Positions 8,415-16,367 of a DNA stretch of 32,951 bases are shown in pieces. Each line of letters opens with the position of its first letter. The first letter of the stretch is position 1. Location: the IMG/VR virus record IMGVR_UViG_3300021957_000159, positions 1-32,951 of that record, one strand, 5' to 3'. Made by a program: the position numbers and the translations under genes. The notes below the pieces were generated by a model. The model did no database searches. It had not been told where the DNA came from and saw nothing but the letters and a program-made list of their open reading frames with translations. The DNA is from a virus.

Positions 8415-11400
8415 TTATTTAAGACTATCTAATTTAGTCATTAAGCCTGCTAGACCATCATGTGACATTACAGAACCTTCTTTAACTACGTCAGCACCAT
8501 TATATCCCATACGATCATTTTGACCTGCTATAACTGGGATAGTAGTTTGACCTGTTGATTTCTGCTTGTTAAGTCCACCAGAGATTACTTTAGTCATAAA
8601 GTCGATGTCTTGTTCAAATGAAGTTTCAGTGCCGATTTTACCTGCATCGTTAGCCCATTCGTCAAGTTTTTCTTCTTTCATATCTCCACATGCTTCATCA
8701 ACATCTTTCTCAGAATCGTCTTTCTTACCTTTCTTTTTATCTTGGTATGCTTTAAGACCTGCGGGTATTTTACCTTCTTCTAAGTCATCATCTTCTGCTA
8801 CTGTAAACTCTCTTTGATCATCAGTTTGTGTTTCAGTGATTTCTTCGTTCTCACCGTCGTTTACTGAGTCCTTAGGAGCATCCTCTGCGCCTTCTTTAGT
8901 TAATAGTCTCTCATCATCATGTTGTGTTAACGGCTGAGTAGGGACTTCTGAAGTTTCTGCGCCTACTTCTGCTAGTAAGTCTAAAGTTCTAAGATTTTCT
9001 TCTAAAGAATGAGGTTTGTTGCCGTCTTCTTTATCTCTCTTACCGAACTTGCCACGTGAATCATCACGGCGATCTTTCATTGATTGTTTCTTATCAGATT
9101 CTTTGCCGTCTTTCATACCGAGTTGTTCGTCTTCTTTGTCATCATAGCCTTGCTTTTCATCTAACTGAGCAAGTTCATCTAACTGTGAAAGAGTTTCTTC
9201 TAATGATTTTTCTCTATGCTCTGAATCTCTCTTACCAAATTTACCATAAGAGTCATCTCTACGTGCTTTGTCTGATTGTTTGTGATCTGATTCTTTTCCA
9301 GTTCTCATGCCTAATGACTCATCTTCTTTGTCATCATAGCCTTGTCCTTCTTTAGAGATTTCTCTGTGTTCTTCGTCACGTTTGCCGAACTTGCCATATG
9401 AATCATCTCTACGGTCTTTCATAGATTGATGCTTACCTGACTCTTTACCAGTTCTCATGCCTAATGACTCATCTTCTTTGTCATCATAGCCTTGATCTTC
9501 TTCCATGTGATGCTTATCTTTGTAGTCATCATATTCTAAATCTTTAGTGACATCTTCTCCATCTCTGCCTGAATGTCTACGACCGTCATAATGTGCATCA
9601 TGTGCAACTTCTTTACCTGCTCTTTCAGCATGGTCGTCCATTTCTGCATCTGATTCTTCTTTCATAGAATCTCCACAACCTTCTTCCATGTTGTGTTGGT
9701 CGCCACATGATTCACATGCCGCATCATCTACTTGTACATCAATGTCAGTACCAGGTGCTTCTACTTCATCTTCATAGTCACCGTCTACGTCTACAATACC
9801 CATTAACTTGAGCATGTCATCGTGTGAACCATTAGGCTCAACTTCTACTTCAGGACTACCATAGAATGATACGTCTCCTACTTCAGGTTGTTCTATATCT
9901 ACAACTTCTGCATCTCCGTACTGCCCTAAGCCTACGTCTTTAACAAACTTGATTAACTTGTCTGCTTCTGCATCTGTTGCATTAACACTAACTCTGTCTG
10001 GTTGATTTTCTTCACCTGATGTAATAGACATTGTATAGCCTTCATCAAGTTTTTCTTTAGTTGACTCTTTACCTTCAACTAAATGTGATTGTAATGCTTT
10101 ATCAAAAGACTCAAATGTCCATGCATCTTCTTCTAATTCTGCGGCTTCTGATGTCTTTGTATATTCTTTATCAGAGCCGGGTACTGAGAACTTGTCTCCT
10201 TTACCTACTTTTGCCATAGCGCCTGAGAATGCGTTGCCTTCGTCCATTTCATCTTCATCGATGCCTTTCTTAGCAACTGTTTCTGCGTCCCAATCATACT
10301 TGTCATATGTACCGTCGTCTCCTGCTTCTTCAATGGATTCATTATTATCTGCGGCTTGTTGTGCTTTATGACCTAGATATGCTCCTGATACAGTACCTGC
10401 TATGCTAGGTAAAAAGCCTGCTTTTGCACCTAATACTCCACCTGCTAATGCTCCGGCTACGCCTTCTTCGACTTCGGCTTCGTCCATTGCACCGTATGAT
10501 GCCATAGTATCTACAACTTCATCTGCTGGTTCTTCAAAGATGCCGTCGCCTGTCATTTTATCACCTGCGATTCCACCTAATGCCGCACCTGCTGCCTTAC
10601 CTATAGTTGCTCCTGGGACACCACCGATTGAACCACCGATTGCTGTGCCTGCCATGCCGCCTAATTTAGATCCTGCAATTGCACCACCGACTCCACCTAA
10701 TACGCCTTCTTCCATACCTGCGATTGGTTCATTTTTGATTCCCATGCCACATGCTTCGTCAAGGCCATGTTTGTAACCTTCGTGGTATGCTCTCGCACCT
10801 TCAGAACCTGCATCATGTGGACATGCATAAGATCCTTTACATAAACCATGAGATTTACCCATGTGCTTCGCGGCTTTCAGAATGTGTTCTGCGCCTTCTT
10901 TTAAGTTTGTTTTAGTATTTTTAATCATAATAGTAAGTTCTTCTTTGTTGCACTTAGGGTGCAGTTGTTGTATTTGTGATGTAGACAAACCTTCGTTACA
11001 CATAGATTTCACTTTTGAAATACTAGGTAGTTTACTAGATTTGCTTACTTTACCTTTTGGTTTTTCTGTTACAAGTTGAGATGTATCAGCATCATTGGCT
11101 GCCAAAGCGGCGTTCGCCGCGGCATTACCTTTCTCATCATTTGATGAGTTGTGTGATCCGTCATCTGGCCCGTATTGAGCGGCCATGTTTGCGCCTTCTT
11201 TCATCTTTGATGAACGTTGTGTATCATATGAAAGTGGAGATTGTCCACCGTATGAACCTGACCCATCACTTTCTCTCATGTTACCACCTGATATAGGTGA
11301 TGTTAAATCTAAAGATGATTCTGGTGGAGTATCAGTTTCATCAAACTTACCTAATGTTTTGGCTAAGTTTGCTTGTTTTTCTGTTTTTGCTGGAAAGTCG

Positions 11401-12335
11401 TCTTTGTTTGCTAATACTTTTTTTGCGAATGCTTTAGTAGTCATTCCATGACTTTTTGCTTTTTTAGTAAATGCACCTTTATTTTTAGTTGCACCAGCAA
11501 TCCAATCTTTTGCTTCTTTGATTGTTTCTTCCTTGTCATCATCCATTACTTTGTCTAAGACTTTTTTTCCACCATATAGTAATGCTACTGCGGCTAATAT
11601 AGGAAGACCATATTGTGATGCTGTTCTTTTAACTGTATCGAATGCGGCGTCACCAATTGCATTTCTAATCATGCCACCGGCATTATCGCCTAATTGTGCA
11701 ATTTTTGCAGACCCTGCATCAAACATATGCTTACCTGAGTCAATCATAGCATTGGCTGCACCAAATGTTGCGTTAACTCCGTCAACTGCGGCTACTGCGC
11801 CATCTTTAACATTGCCTGCGAATTCTCTACCTTGTTCTGTACCTGCTAGTCCGGCGCCTGCAGTAGTTTTGATTGGATTCCTACCAGCATATCTACCCAT
11901 TGCACTCATCATTTGAGCACCGCGTCTTGCTAACCAAGGTGCAGCCACTCTAGCACCAGTCATAAGTGCTGGGCCTAATAGGGCTAAAGGAGCAAGTTCG
12001 TCAAGTTGCTCGTCTTCTTGCATTTCTTGACCGATAGTTAATTCGCCCTTGTCAATTGCTTGTGACATTTGATTAGCAAGTCCTGAATTAGATACAGAAC
12101 CGATTGGTTCGCCATCTTTATGAATTTCTTGTGCACCAGGCTTTGCTGGTTCTAATGATAGTTCTTCAAAGACATTCTTTAATGAGGGAAGTTTTAATTC
12201 ATTTGAGACTGGCTCAACAATTTCAGTCGATTCAGTCAACATGTTTGCTGGTCTTTTAATTTCTTTTTCGACAACAGGTTTCTTTTCATCACCTTTCATG
12301 TTGTCAAGTTGTGTTAAAATGTCTTTAAAATCCAT
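8415..12335 (-). CDS. 1306-residue glycine-zipper, acidic-repeat virion protein (putative prohead-internal protein)
   Basis: Start ATG 12335 (MDFKDILTQLDNMKG) is chosen because AAGGA lies seven bases upstream; the longer frame from 12389 runs back into the previous gene. Order of parts: hydrophobic stretches at residues about 111-135 and 241-255; a lysine-rich DWIAGATKNKGAF segment near 275; a helix-turn-helix-like stretch near 441-475; a Cys-His stretch (LCKGSYACPHD) near 497-532; two glycine zippers with GxxxG spacing at 542-599 and 623-662; a Cys-rich bit (CESCGD); three acidic repeats at 948-1101; an acidic, lysine-rich tail. Glycine zippers are known to pack membrane helices. Several (L/I)xE-A/G/S/V sites match the T4 prohead protease rule. 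I do not recognise the family; an internal or ejected head protein is an inference. Confidence 0.75.
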   Translation of the reverse strand: MDFKDILTQLDNMKGDEKKPVVEKEIKRPANMLTESTEIVEPVSNELKLPSLKNVFEELSLEPAKPGAQEIHKDGEPIGSVSNSGLANQMSQAIDKGELTIGQEMQEDEQLDELAPLALLGPALMTGARVAAPWLARRGAQMMSAMGRYAGRNPIKTTAGAGLAGTEQGREFAGNVKDGAVAAVDGVNATFGAANAMIDSGKHMFDAGSAKIAQLGDNAGGMIRNAIGDAAFDTVKRTASQYGLPILAAVALLYGGKKVLDKVMDDDKEETIKEAKDWIAGATKNKGAFTKKAKSHGMTTKAFAKKVLANKDDFPAKTEKQANLAKTLGKFDETDTPPESSLDLTSPISGGNMRESDGSGSYGGQSPLSYDTQRSSKMKEGANMAAQYGPDDGSHNSSNDEKGNAAANAALAANDADTSQLVTEKPKGKVSKSSKLPSISKVKSMCNEGLSTSQIQQLHPKCNKEELTIMIKNTKTNLKEGAEHILKAAKHMGKSHGLCKGSYACPHDAGSEGARAYHEGYKHGLDEACGMGIKNEPIAGMEEGVLGGVGGAIAGSKLGGMAGTAIGGSIGGVPGATIGKAAGAALGGIAGDKMTGDGIFEEPADEVVDTMASYGAMDEAEVEEGVAGALAGGVLGAKAGFLPSIAGTVSGAYLGHKAQQAADNNESIEEAGDDGTYDKYDWDAETVAKKGIDEDEMDEGNAFSGAMAKVGKGDKFSVPGSDKEYTKTSEAAELEEDAWTFESFDKALQSHLVEGKESTKEKLDEGYTMSITSGEENQPDRVSVNATDAEADKLIKFVKDVGLGQYGDAEVVDIEQPEVGDVSFYGSPEVEVEPNGSHDDMLKLMGIVDVDGDYEDEVEAPGTDIDVQVDDAACESCGDQHNMEEGCGDSMKEESDAEMDDHAERAGKEVAHDAHYDGRRHSGRDGEDVTKDLEYDDYKDKHHMEEDQGYDDKEDESLGMRTGKESGKHQSMKDRRDDSYGKFGKRDEEHREISKEGQGYDDKEDESLGMRTGKESDHKQSDKARRDDSYGKFGKRDSEHREKSLEETLSQLDELAQLDEKQGYDDKEDEQLGMKDGKESDKKQSMKDRRDDSRGKFGKRDKEDGNKPHSLEENLRTLDLLAEVGAETSEVPTQPLTQHDDERLLTKEGAEDAPKDSVNDGENEEITETQTDDQREFTVAEDDDLEEGKIPAGLKAYQDKKKGKKDDSEKDVDEACGDMKEEKLDEWANDAGKIGTETSFEQDIDFMTKVISGGLNKQKSTGQTTIPVIAGQNDRMGYNGADVVKEGSVMSHDGLAGLMTKLDSLK
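9033..9494 (-). repeat. Three tandem acidic coding repeats
   Basis: Three copies starting at 9494, 9344 and 9152 (periods of 50 and 64 residues). Each reads QGYDDKEDE, then LGM, then GKES, then a variable KQS-like step, then RRDDS and GKFGKRD. The third copy is the most diverged. The second carries an extra 14-residue helix before the third. Confidence 0.9.
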
Positions 12336-12345
12336 TATGTAATCC

Positions 12346-12972
12346 TTAGTACCCTGCTGATGTTTCAGGTTTAGGTCCTCTTTTAACATTAGTCATTGGA
12401 CTCTTATCACCTTTAATAGTATCATCTGTCCATGGCTTCCAAGGATCAAATGAATCTTTAGTATTCTTTTGGTCAGCAGGTAAACCTACTTTACCTACGT
12501 TCTTGTGTTCTGCGTGGTCATGAATACTCTTTAAATACTTATCACCGTATGCTTCACTGGCTTCTTTTCCATTGTCATTCATTTCTTCATGTTGCAATAA
12601 AGGAGTATCTTCCATTTCATTTTCATAACCAACCATTTCGTTATCTATACTGTCATCGAATGCTGTGTTAACCATTCTTACATAGTTAATGTTATGACCT
12701 AGCAATTGTGCTAGTTGTTGAATCATTGGTTCTGTTACGGGATATGCAAACTGACACTTGAATATGTGTACTTGTTCATTTGAAAGATTAGGGAAACCAT
12801 ATGGTGATTTCATAATCGGTGTAGTTGTTGGGCCCTTGATTTCTTTAGGCTCAAACTTGTTTAAGTTATGTTTAAATAACTCTAAGAAATTTTTGTCGCA
12901 GTCACCAGCAATTTTGATTGTGCAATCATAAGTATGGACTGATTCTGCAATGTAATGTTTTAAACTTTTCAT
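12346..12972 (-). CDS. Putative internal head protein with capsid-targeting N terminus
   Basis: A 208-residue protein from ATG 12972. The start is set by the late promoter at 12995-13002; a longer frame from 13044 would begin upstream of that promoter and inside gp16. The N terminus MKSLKHYIAES matches in spacing the T4 internal protein targeting peptide MKTYQEFIAEA, with the prohead protease cut expected after E10. The middle (residues 15-105) looks like a folded alpha/beta domain with DCTIKIAGDC and a QLAQLLGHNINYVRM helix; the end is charged, with WKPWTDD and a basic tail. It precedes the 1306-residue gene by 10 bases, so both are probably made together and packed together. The Shine-Dalgarno is weak (GGGAAC). 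Family unknown. Confidence 0.7.
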   Translation of the reverse strand: MKSLKHYIAESVHTYDCTIKIAGDCDKNFLELFKHNLNKFEPKEIKGPTTTPIMKSPYGFPNLSNEQVHIFKCQFAYPVTEPMIQQLAQLLGHNINYVRMVNTAFDDSIDNEMVGYENEMEDTPLLQHEEMNDNGKEASEAYGDKYLKSIHDHAEHKNVGKVGLPADQKNTKDSFDPWKPWTDDTIKGDKSPMTNVKRGPKPETSAGY

Positions 12973-12994
12973 ATTGTATAGTTCCCGTATAATA

Positions 12995-13002
12995 TATTTA
13001 TC
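12995..13002 (-). promoter_or_regulatory. T4-like late promoter overlapping the gp16 stop codon
   Basis: GATAAATA on the minus strand, 22 bases before ATG 12972. Its first two bases are the last two of the TGA stop of the small terminase gene (TGATAAATA). Confidence 0.75.
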
Positions 13003-13483
13003 ATTCCTCTGAGTTTTTTGCAGATAAAACTCGCAGTAATTCATTGCGATCTAAGTTTTGTCCTTCGCCTAGAGGAATATTATCGATCTTTTCATCAGCC
13101 TTTGCTTGACGTTGATCTAGTGTTGCTTTCTTTAATTGTAAGTCGATCATTTTTAATTTTTTATTTAACTTTGCAGTCTTGGCTGTGATCGCATGATTTA
13201 ACATGTTACTAGCAACACTAAAAATATCTCCACTAAAACGTGAATCAACTTGCATACCTAAGTCCATTAAGTCTTGGAAACTAGTTTCTGCTTTCTTACT
13301 TAGTTCATCCATTTCTCTATCAGATGCTTCTAATCCTCTAACTGTAGGTAAAGCAGTTTCAATCTTTTCTAAGTTAGTTAATGCTTCTTTAGTAACTTCT
13401 TGTGCTACGCCTGGAATAGGTTCATTCAGTTCATTTTCATCACTGGATGCTAAGTCAAATAATTCTTCAAGTTTCTTTGTCAT
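13001..13483 (-). CDS. gp16: Small terminase subunit (T4 gp16-like)
   Basis: A 160-residue, almost fully helical protein, close to the 164 residues of T4 gp16. Acidic, flexible N terminus (LEELFDLASSDENE), a central helical pair (residues about 55-125, SFQDLMDLGMQVDSRFSG then LNHAITAKTAKLNKKLKM) that would form the ring-building coiled coil, and a short C-terminal tail that in the family contacts the large subunit. It selects phage DNA and stimulates the packaging motor. Assignment rests on size, helical pattern and position next to head gene 4, not on a sharp motif, so it is moderately sure. The start codon is preceded by ACTAAATA exactly five bases upstream and no ribosome site, suggesting a leaderless late mRNA. 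Confidence 0.65.
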   Translation of the reverse strand: MTKKLEELFDLASSDENELNEPIPGVAQEVTKEALTNLEKIETALPTVRGLEASDREMDELSKKAETSFQDLMDLGMQVDSRFSGDIFSVASNMLNHAITAKTAKLNKKLKMIDLQLKKATLDQRQAKADEKIDNIPLGEGQNLDRNELLRVLSAKNSEE

Positions 13484-13488
13484 ACATC

Positions 13489-13496
13489 TATTTAGT
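13489..13496 (-). promoter_or_regulatory. Late promoter (ACTAAATA) five bases before gp16 ATG
   Basis: ACTAAATA on the minus strand, whose first base is the last base of the gp4 TAA stop. The spacer to ATG 13483 is GATGT. By T4 geometry transcription would start at the A of the ATG. Confidence 0.6.
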
Positions 13497-13942
13497 TACT
13501 TTCCACGTCCATTGTAGAAAAGGTCATCTTCTGTAACTACTCTAAATTTAATACCCTGTGCTTTACAGAATGCTTTTGCTGAATGCCACTTAGCATGATT
13601 GATAGCAATAACTGCTTGTTGTCTTGCATTTTTTACTTTTTCTGTTATAATACTTTCTGCTTTAGGTTTTATTTCTATTAACTCTGCGTTTGTTCTTCCG
13701 TATTTGTCTTGGTATACGATGAAAAAGTCTGGTATATAATTAGTACGTTTGCCTTTAAAAGGATGCATATAAGGAATAACGATTGACTCACTTGCCCATT
13801 TAATTATTTTGTCATTAGTATCACAAAAGATCATAAATGTAAGTTCCCAACCAGATCGATATGTTGGCTTACCTTTGCCTACATACTTGTGTTGATTTTT
13901 TACAGTATAGATACCCTGTGCGTATTTTCTTCTACGAGGCAT
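13496..13942 (-). CDS. gp4: Head completion protein (T4 gp4-like) with nuclease-type fold
   Basis: 148 residues against 150 in T4 gp4. Basic N terminus (MPRRRKYAQGIYTVKN), then RSGWELTFMIFCD, then YIPDFFIVY and ELIEIKPK. E33, P71-D72, E90 and K92 line up as a PD-(D/E)XK nuclease signature of the TnsA-like type. In T4, gp4 (also called gene 50/65) closes the head after DNA filling so that the tail can join; the role of the nuclease motif is not settled. Shine-Dalgarno AAGGG lies six bases before ATG 13942. The gene follows the 125-residue gene by 9 bases and ends next to the gp16 late promoter. Confidence 0.85.
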   Translation of the reverse strand: MPRRRKYAQGIYTVKNQHKYVGKGKPTYRSGWELTFMIFCDTNDKIIKWASESIVIPYMHPFKGKRTNYIPDFFIVYQDKYGRTNAELIEIKPKAESIITEKVKNARQQAVIAINHAKWHSAKAFCKAQGIKFRVVTEDDLFYNGRGK

Positions 13943-13951
13943 TAGTTACCC

Positions 13952-14329
13952 TTATGGTAATATGTTGCGTTGTACTGCTTGATTAGGAGTAGGAACATTT
14001 GATACTCCATACAATGCTGTTTTTGACTTTAATAAATTGAGATAAAAAGCCATTTCTGTGTTTACTTGTACTGTTGTTTCTACATTAGTTTTAAAGTAAT
14101 CCATAAAGATTTGAATGTTTGTTCCTGTTTCTTGTGCAATTCTAAACAGTGTTGTTGCAAATTGAGATGCAGTTTGTTTAGTTCTTTCATTCTCAGGATT
14201 TCCTTTTAGTACTCCTAAGAAATAAGAATACACTGAGTCCCAATCACCTGCACTGACTTTCAATGGTACACTATAAAATGTATCAAAGATTTCTAATGTG
14301 TTCTCTCTTTCTGTTATTTGTAATGCCAT
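13952..14329 (-). CDS. Small helical protein between baseplate and gp4 genes, function unknown
   Basis: 125 residues, mostly helical: LEIFDTFYSVPLKVSAGDW, then FATTLFRIAQETGTNI, then EMAFYLNLLKSKTALYGV and a proline-containing end (TPNQAVQRNILP). From memory, small proteins with an FRIA-type helix and a YLN...LYGV end recur in T4-like marine phages beside virion genes. It begins one base after the stop of the 404-residue gene (TAATATG) with AGGA seven bases upstream, so it is made with a baseplate protein. It could be a minor virion component or assembly factor. No catalytic residues are visible. Confidence 0.75.
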   Translation of the reverse strand: MALQITERENTLEIFDTFYSVPLKVSAGDWDSVYSYFLGVLKGNPENERTKQTASQFATTLFRIAQETGTNIQIFMDYFKTNVETTVQVNTEMAFYLNLLKSKTALYGVSNVPTPNQAVQRNILP

Positions 14330-14330
14330 A

Positions 14331-15545
14331 TTAGAATCCTAATGCTGATCTAAATGCATCTGCCGCTCTGTCTGCGGCACCTGAAACGCCAGTCTGCGAA
14401 CCTGCATTAGGCGGAGCACCTGCCGGTATTGGATTAGCCTGAGTACCAGTAGGAGCACCTTGGTTAGAAATATTTACCATTGCCGGAGATGAAGCATTAG
14501 TAGGGGTATTAGTATCCCCGCCTAATCCAAGTGCGGCTAATGCGGCATCTTTGATTCCCTCTCCAACTGCTTTCTTTGCACTGTCAACAACACTATCTAA
14601 ACCACCGTCGTATAGTTGTCCCACAGTTCTTGCTTTTTCTAACAATGAATCATCTCCACCGAGACTGCTCACCCTCCCAAAGATATCACTAGGACTACTT
14701 CCACCTTGTAACAGTGGGCTTTCTCTGCGATCATAACTATCTGGTCCAGCAAAGCCTGCTACTTCTTCTGACCCTTCACTATCGGGACCTATATCACCTA
14801 TTTCACCTGAATTGTATATTACAGTTTCATAATTAATAGTCATTCTATTTTGCATAGTGCCACCACCGTCTGCATAATCATATGTGTCGTGGTCCATTGT
14901 AGTAATTATAGGATTGATTAATGTGTATGCTATATATTGGCCCGCCCACATACCGTATATTGTAATGTTATTAAAGAAAGGGACTTTTTCTCCACCGTCT
15001 GCTCTAGTTCCACCTTGACCACGTGCATCACCCCTATAACCATACTCAGTATCACCGGTTATTGTTGGATCATATATGTTACGTCTGTTATAATCTTTTT
15101 CTTGTGTTGCATTTGCAAACGGTGCAACAATAGGATTCCACGCATCTGCAAAGTTATATCTATAGTATGCGTCCCACAATGCAGTAACTTGTGATGCATT
15201 GTCATCATGGAATGTAATATCGATAGGTTGATATTTAATTTTTGATTGAATCAAACGTTTTCTATTGTATTGATTTAACTCTTGCACTTCCATATTGAAA
15301 GTAGGTAGTTTGACTGATTTTACTAACAGTCCTATGTTTGATCCTGTTGGTGGAGAGTATGCTGTTGGATTAATTTGAAACCAAGTATGAAAAGTAAATT
15401 TGACTTTACCAGCATTACCCATGTTACCGGGTAAGAAGTTCTTAGCCGCATGAGTATAGTCACGTAGATATACTCGACCGGTTAACTGGTCAAGAATATT
15501 ATTCTTTACATCATCTACGATATCTCCAACAAAACCTGAACCCAT
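14331..15545 (-). CDS. Tail-tube-like baseplate protein (T4 gp48/gp54 candidate)
   Basis: 404 residues. Residues about 45-255 look like a tail-tube fold: FTFHTWFQINP strand, LLVKSVKLPTFNMEVQEL, then IDITFHDDNASQVTALWDAY and YGMWAGQYIAYTLINPIITT, the same order of strands and central helix as the tube protein next door. Tube-fold proteins of this size in T4 are gp54 (320) and gp48 (364), which start the tube on the baseplate. The last 150 residues are low-complexity, with one amphipathic helix (SAKKAVGEGIKDAALAALGL) and a Pro-Gly-Asn linker. A late promoter and AGGAG precede it. Which of gp48 or gp54 it represents cannot be decided here. Confidence 0.7.
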   Translation of the reverse strand: MGSGFVGDIVDDVKNNILDQLTGRVYLRDYTHAAKNFLPGNMGNAGKVKFTFHTWFQINPTAYSPPTGSNIGLLVKSVKLPTFNMEVQELNQYNRKRLIQSKIKYQPIDITFHDDNASQVTALWDAYYRYNFADAWNPIVAPFANATQEKDYNRRNIYDPTITGDTEYGYRGDARGQGGTRADGGEKVPFFNNITIYGMWAGQYIAYTLINPIITTMDHDTYDYADGGGTMQNRMTINYETVIYNSGEIGDIGPDSEGSEEVAGFAGPDSYDRRESPLLQGGSSPSDIFGRVSSLGGDDSLLEKARTVGQLYDGGLDSVVDSAKKAVGEGIKDAALAALGLGGDTNTPTNASSPAMVNISNQGAPTGTQANPIPAGAPPNAGSQTGVSGAADRAADAFRSALGF

Positions 15546-15566
15546 ATTATCTTTCTCCTATAAGAG

Positions 15567-15574
15567 TATTTATC
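15567..15574 (-). promoter_or_regulatory. T4-like late promoter (GATAAATA)
   Basis: Minus strand, 21 bases before ATG 15545, with TAGGAGAAAG between. It lies 19 bases past the terminator at 15594-15615 and drives the 404-125-gp4 operon. Confidence 0.8.
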
Positions 15575-15593
15575 TAACCTATAAACCCATAAA

Positions 15594-15615
15594 AAAACTG
15601 GCCGAAACCAGTTTT
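15594..15615 (-). terminator. Intrinsic terminator after gp19
   Basis: Eight-base stem AAAACTGG / CCAGTTTT with a six-base loop, followed on the minus strand by a run of seven T. It ends the tail-tube transcript 23 bases past the stop. Confidence 0.9.
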
Positions 15616-15638
15616 CTTATATAAACTAATTCTGTTAC

Positions 15639-16286
15639 TTACGTAGCAGTACCAACTGCACTTGGGAAAGTCTGTAGACCAGACTGTCCAACACCTGCAC
15701 CCGGAACGCCGTTGATATCTCCGCCAGCATTTGTCTGGACTGCGTTATCATAACGTAGAGTCATAGCAATAGTCACTGCATCAGATGTACCATAGTTTAG
15801 AGTCTGATAGTTTGCTTGTTGTAAGAAACAACCTGCTAATGACCAGTTTTCTAACACTGTTGGTGTATTGATACCGTTACCACCGTCTAAGATTTGAATT
15901 TCTGTTTCAAATTTATAATCTCCACCTGCTGCCGCTGAAGACTGCTCATAGAAATCTAATTGACGTTGTAACTGTGCACCAACTGCTTTTGATACGTTAC
16001 CAGAAGCATCATCTCTGACGTTGATAGCAAGTGTTTGCCATGTGTGTTTACCAGCAAGATAGACACGTGAGTTGTACACGTTCATTGTGATTTCGTCAAA
16101 CTGAACTTGTGGTCTCGCACAGTCTACTACTTGTCTAGTAAGAATAAGTGAAGAATCATCGTCAAAACCAAAATTAATAAAGTTCACACGGAATCTATAT
16201 TGAAGTTTTGGCATCAACAAGTTTTGGTTAGCACCGCCCTCTGGTTGAACCGAAAGTTTTGCTAATGTATCTGAGGCTGTTGCCAT
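15639..16286 (-). CDS. gp19: Tail tube protein (T4 gp19-like)
   Basis: 215 residues (T4 gp19 has 163). Recognisable elements: LQYRFRVNFINFG first strand, LTRQVVDCARPQVQFDEITM, VYLAGKHTWQTLAINVRDD, a helix QLQRQLDFYEQ, and ENWSLAGCFLQQANYQTLNY. Tube subunits stack as hexamer rings inside the sheath and carry the DNA. The extra length is a glycine-rich C-terminal tail and an N-terminal arm. AGGAG lies seven bases before ATG 16286. The gene has its own late promoter and its own terminator, so it is a single-gene unit, as expected for a protein needed in very many copies. Confidence 0.9.
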   Translation of the reverse strand: MATASDTLAKLSVQPEGGANQNLLMPKLQYRFRVNFINFGFDDDSSLILTRQVVDCARPQVQFDEITMNVYNSRVYLAGKHTWQTLAINVRDDASGNVSKAVGAQLQRQLDFYEQSSAAAGGDYKFETEIQILDGGNGINTPTVLENWSLAGCFLQQANYQTLNYGTSDAVTIAMTLRYDNAVQTNAGGDINGVPGAGVGQSGLQTFPSAVGTAT

Positions 16287-16318
16287 TGTTAATCTCCTAT
16301 TTTAATATATCTAATATA

Positions 16319-16326
16319 TATTTATC
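16319..16326 (-). promoter_or_regulatory. T4-like late promoter (GATAAATA)
   Basis: Minus strand, 32 bases before ATG 16286, nine bases past the UUCG hairpin that follows the sheath gene. Drives gp19. Confidence 0.75.
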
Positions 16327-16335
16327 TTTTTAATT

Positions 16336-16357
16336 CAAAGAGGCCGAAGCCTCTTTG
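16336..16357 (-). terminator. C(UUCG)G tetraloop hairpin after gp18
   Basis: Perfect nine-base stem CAAAGAGGC / GCCTCTTTG closing on a UUCG loop when read on the minus strand. It stands ten bases past the sheath stop. There is no T run behind it on this strand (AATTAAAAAG), so it may protect the 3' end or act as a weak terminator. UUCG hairpins between genes are known from T4. Confidence 0.7.
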
Positions 16358-16367
16358 TATATCTTTT

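Noticed and set aside
10740-10845. Ribosome modulation factor-like pattern (CP...G...GY..G) in the giant protein
   Set aside because: Only a few residues match and spacing differs; too weak to name.
10910-11015. Helix-turn-helix-like stretch in the giant protein
   Set aside because: The pattern (EGLSTSQIQQLHP) is suggestive but short and isolated in a low-complexity protein, so no DNA-binding call is made.
12336-12389. Upstream start for the 1306-residue gene
   Set aside because: It overlaps the previous gene's end and lacks a ribosome site, while ATG 12335 has AAGGA at a good distance.
12973-13044. Upstream start for the 208-residue gene
   Set aside because: The late promoter lies inside this stretch, and the capsid-targeting leader begins at 12972.
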